This document shows, piece by piece, positions 6,463 to 8,057 of a stretch of DNA of 8,057 nucleotides; the stretch's first letter is position 1, and each line of letters opens with the position of its first letter. The stretch is from NCBI GenBank assembly GCA_028701945.1, contig JAQVPT010000160.1, positions 1-8,057 on the forward strand, in the 5' to 3' direction. The position numbers were made by a program, and so were the translations under genes. The stretch comes from Bacteroidales bacterium (GTDB taxonomy: Bacteria; Bacteroidota; Bacteroidia; Bacteroidales; ML635J-15). The notes beneath the pieces were generated by a model, which saw nothing but the letters and a program-made list of their open reading frames with translations, did not search any database and was not told where the DNA came from.

Positions 6463-7407
6463 ATGCAAAAAAACATCCTGATAGTCGATGATGTACATCC
6501 GATAATACCTAAAGAGCTTAGTGCTGTTGGGTTTAATATTATTGATGCAACAAAATTAGACAGAAAAGAATTGATTAACACAATTCAAAAAGCGTCAGGC
6601 TTAATTATAAGAAGCAGAATTACAATCGATCGTGAGATAATTGATGCAGCTAAATCACTACATTTTATAGCGAGAGTTGGGGCAGGAATGGAAAGTATTG
6701 ACACCAATTACTGCAAAAAGAAAAACATTATATGTCTTAATTCACCTGAAGGTAATAAAGATGCTGTAGGAGAACATGCTGTTGGTATGCTTTTGAGTTT
6801 ACTAAATAACTTAAATATTGCGGACAAACAAGTTAAATCTGGCTTATGGCAAAGGGAAACTAATCGAGGTCAGGAACTTGGAGCAATGTGTGTTGGTATT
6901 ATTGGCTATGGCAATATGGGAAGTAGCTTTGCACAAAAACTTGCAGGTTTTGGCTGTAAAACTATATCTTATGATAAATATAAAAATGGATATGCTGACA
7001 AAAATACAACCGAAGTAAGCCTTACTGATATTTTTACTCATTCAGATATTTTAAGCTTACATGTTCCACTAACCGAAGAAACAAAATATCTTGTTGATGA
7101 GAATTTTATCTCAAATTTTGAAAAAAACATTTTTCTTATCAATACTGCCCGGGGTTCAGTTGTTAAAACACAGGCATTAGTTGCTGGATTAAAAACAGGT
7201 AAAATATTAGGTGCAGCTCTTGATGTTATTGAATACGAAGAAAGTTCATTTGAAAAAACTGGGGATCTTTTAAATAATGAAAATTTTCAATATCTTGCTA
7301 AGCAGCCAAATATAATTATGTCACCTCATATAGCAGGATGGACAAACGAATCGAAACTTAGACTTGCAACAGTGTTAATTGATAAAATAAAAGCTCTTAA
7401 TTTATGA
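6463..7407 (+). CDS. NAD-dependent D-2-hydroxyacid dehydrogenase (phosphoglycerate dehydrogenase-like)
   Basis: This is a cytosolic oxidoreductase of the D-isomer 2-hydroxyacid dehydrogenase family. It probably acts on 3-phosphoglycerate or a related 2-hydroxy acid. It has 314 aa in the usual order: N-terminal substrate half to about 100, Rossmann NAD domain about 101-285, and the chain returning to the first domain. The NAD motif is G148-Y-G150-N-M-G153, with D171 at the end of the second strand indicating NAD over NADP. The catalytic triad is R230 (NTARG), E259 and H289 (SPHIAGWT), with the same Arg-Glu spacing as E. coli SerA (R240, E269). There is no C-terminal ACT domain, so serine feedback of the E. 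coli kind is not expected. It differs from the SerA I associate with Bacteroides serine clusters, and no serC is nearby, so I give no symbol. ATGA overlap with the DUF2148 gene implies an operon. Confidence 0.88.
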   Translation: MQKNILIVDDVHPIIPKELSAVGFNIIDATKLDRKELINTIQKASGLIIRSRITIDREIIDAAKSLHFIARVGAGMESIDTNYCKKKNIICLNSPEGNKDAVGEHAVGMLLSLLNNLNIADKQVKSGLWQRETNRGQELGAMCVGIIGYGNMGSSFAQKLAGFGCKTISYDKYKNGYADKNTTEVSLTDIFTHSDILSLHVPLTEETKYLVDENFISNFEKNIFLINTARGSVVKTQALVAGLKTGKILGAALDVIEYEESSFEKTGDLLNNENFQYLAKQPNIIMSPHIAGWTNESKLRLATVLIDKIKALNL

Positions 7408-7934
7408 TTTACGAAGACGAATACAGAGAAGAAACAGTAATTGAGATTGCCAAAAAAATGGCTTTAGCAGCGAGAACCGCACCAAAAGGACGAGGTCGCA
7501 ACACAATAGAAACCATTATTGCCACTGGCTCTGACATTGAAAAAATAGCTAAGCAAATGGATAAAATAGCTGACGAAAAAGGACAGGGATTCTTTGCAAG
7601 AGATGCCAGTAATTTAAGAAACTCCGAGGCGGTATTGTTTATTGGAACAAGTATTGACCCACTTGGATTAGAATATTGTGGTTATTGCGGTCTTACAAAT
7701 TGTGAAACTAAAGACTTACAAAAAGACATTCCTTGTGCATTCAACACTGTGGATCTTGGTATTGCAATTGGTTCAGCTGTTAGCATAGCCGCAGATAACC
7801 GAATAGATAATCGTGTAATGTTTTCGGCAGGACTCGCAATAAAAGAACTAAATGTTTTTGATAAAAACATAAAAATCATTTTTGGAATTCCACTAAGTGC
7901 AAGACGAAAAAACATATATTTTGACCGCAAATAA
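7404..7934 (+). CDS. DUF2148 protein with ferredoxin-like four-cysteine cluster
   Basis: This 176-aa cytosolic protein belongs, by pattern, to the uncharacterised DUF2148 family described as containing a ferredoxin domain. No function is established. The N-terminal part carries the family-like ARTAPKGRGRNTIE segment (23-36). The centre holds C92-x2-C95-x4-C100-x10-C111, which could ligate a 4Fe-4S cluster. After it comes a glycine- and alanine-rich stretch (DLGIAIGSAVSIAADN, 117-132). The C-terminus (IIFGIPLSARRKNIYFDRK) is also typical of the family as I remember it. No signal peptide or membrane helix is present. Its ATG at 7404 overlaps the dehydrogenase stop, so translation is likely coupled. 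That suggests a role linked to the dehydrogenase or its electron flow, which is inference only. The TAA at 7932-7934 closes a full-length gene. Confidence 0.82.
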   Translation: MIYEDEYREETVIEIAKKMALAARTAPKGRGRNTIETIIATGSDIEKIAKQMDKIADEKGQGFFARDASNLRNSEAVLFIGTSIDPLGLEYCGYCGLTNCETKDLQKDIPCAFNTVDLGIAIGSAVSIAADNRIDNRVMFSAGLAIKELNVFDKNIKIIFGIPLSARRKNIYFDRK

Positions 7935-7983
7935 CGGTAAAGTTTTTGCATTAAAATAGAGATTTTGTTTATAATTAAACCTT

Positions 7984-8057
7984 ATGAAAAAAACTATACT
8001 TTTATACTTCGCATTATTATTCTGCCTTAATATCTTTTCCCAAAAACCAGGAGACAT
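7984..8057 (+). CDS. N-terminus of an exported protein, cut by the window end
   Basis: Only 24 codons are visible: ATG, two Lys, a hydrophobic run (ILLYFALLFCLNIF) and then SQKPGD. This is a typical Bacteroidota signal peptide with likely cleavage near FSQ. The Cys at residue 14 is inside the hydrophobic core and does not form a lipobox, so signal peptidase I processing is more likely. The mature protein is not in the window and cannot be named. It starts 49 bases after the DUF2148 stop on the same strand, so it could be read through from that operon or have its own promoter. Confidence 0.7.
   Translation, partial: MKKTILLYFALLFCLNIFSQKPGD

Noticed and set aside
7935..7983. Promoter for the last partial gene
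   Set aside because: T-rich stretches such as TTTTTG and ATTTTG are present, but none makes a proper TAnnTTTG element at a useful distance from the ATG.

Overview
The window is AT-rich DNA that looks like a chromosome segment from a member of the Bacteroidota. The evidence is a secreted thioredoxin-like protein with a type IX secretion (T9SS) C-terminal sorting domain, a DAHP synthase fused to a C-terminal chorismate mutase in the Bacteroidetes arrangement, TAnnTTTG promoter elements of the Bacteroidetes kind, and A-rich leaders without clear Shine-Dalgarno sites. I see no rRNA, tRNA, insertion sequence, CRISPR array or phage gene.

Layout. (1) Positions 1-1011 hold the 3' part of a bifunctional DAHP synthase/chorismate mutase (shikimate and Phe/Tyr entry). 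It is cut by the window edge and carries an apparent one-base loss near position 76. (2) 1012-1235 is a gap with no convincing gene. (3) 1236-2525 is an intact aminopeptidase P. (4) 2526-2801 is a convergent intergenic region with a candidate terminator for each flanking gene and a 12-bp palindrome. (5) 2802-5000, minus strand, is a complete membrane pyrophosphatase of the K+-dependent type, possibly of the Na+,H+-pumping subfamily. (6) 5001-5243 is a divergent promoter region. (7) 5244-6337 is a two-gene unit with an ATGA overlap: a T9SS-targeted thioredoxin-like protein and a small lipoprotein. (8) 6463-7934 is a second two-gene unit with an ATGA overlap: an NAD-dependent D-2-hydroxyacid dehydrogenase of the phosphoglycerate dehydrogenase type and a DUF2148 protein with a four-cysteine cluster. 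(9) From 7984 the first 24 codons of another exported protein run off the window end.

Most of this is ordinary housekeeping content: aromatic amino acid synthesis, peptide turnover, PPi-driven ion pumping and probable 2-hydroxyacid metabolism. I do not see a clear new multi-gene system. The points worth a second look are the damaged DAHP synthase end (a frameshift plus a missing metal-ligand cysteine), the ion selectivity of the pyrophosphatase, the coupled pair of T9SS thioredoxin-like protein and orphan lipoprotein, and the tight coupling of a dehydrogenase to an uncharacterised probable Fe-S protein. No stretch longer than 300 bases lacks a gene.
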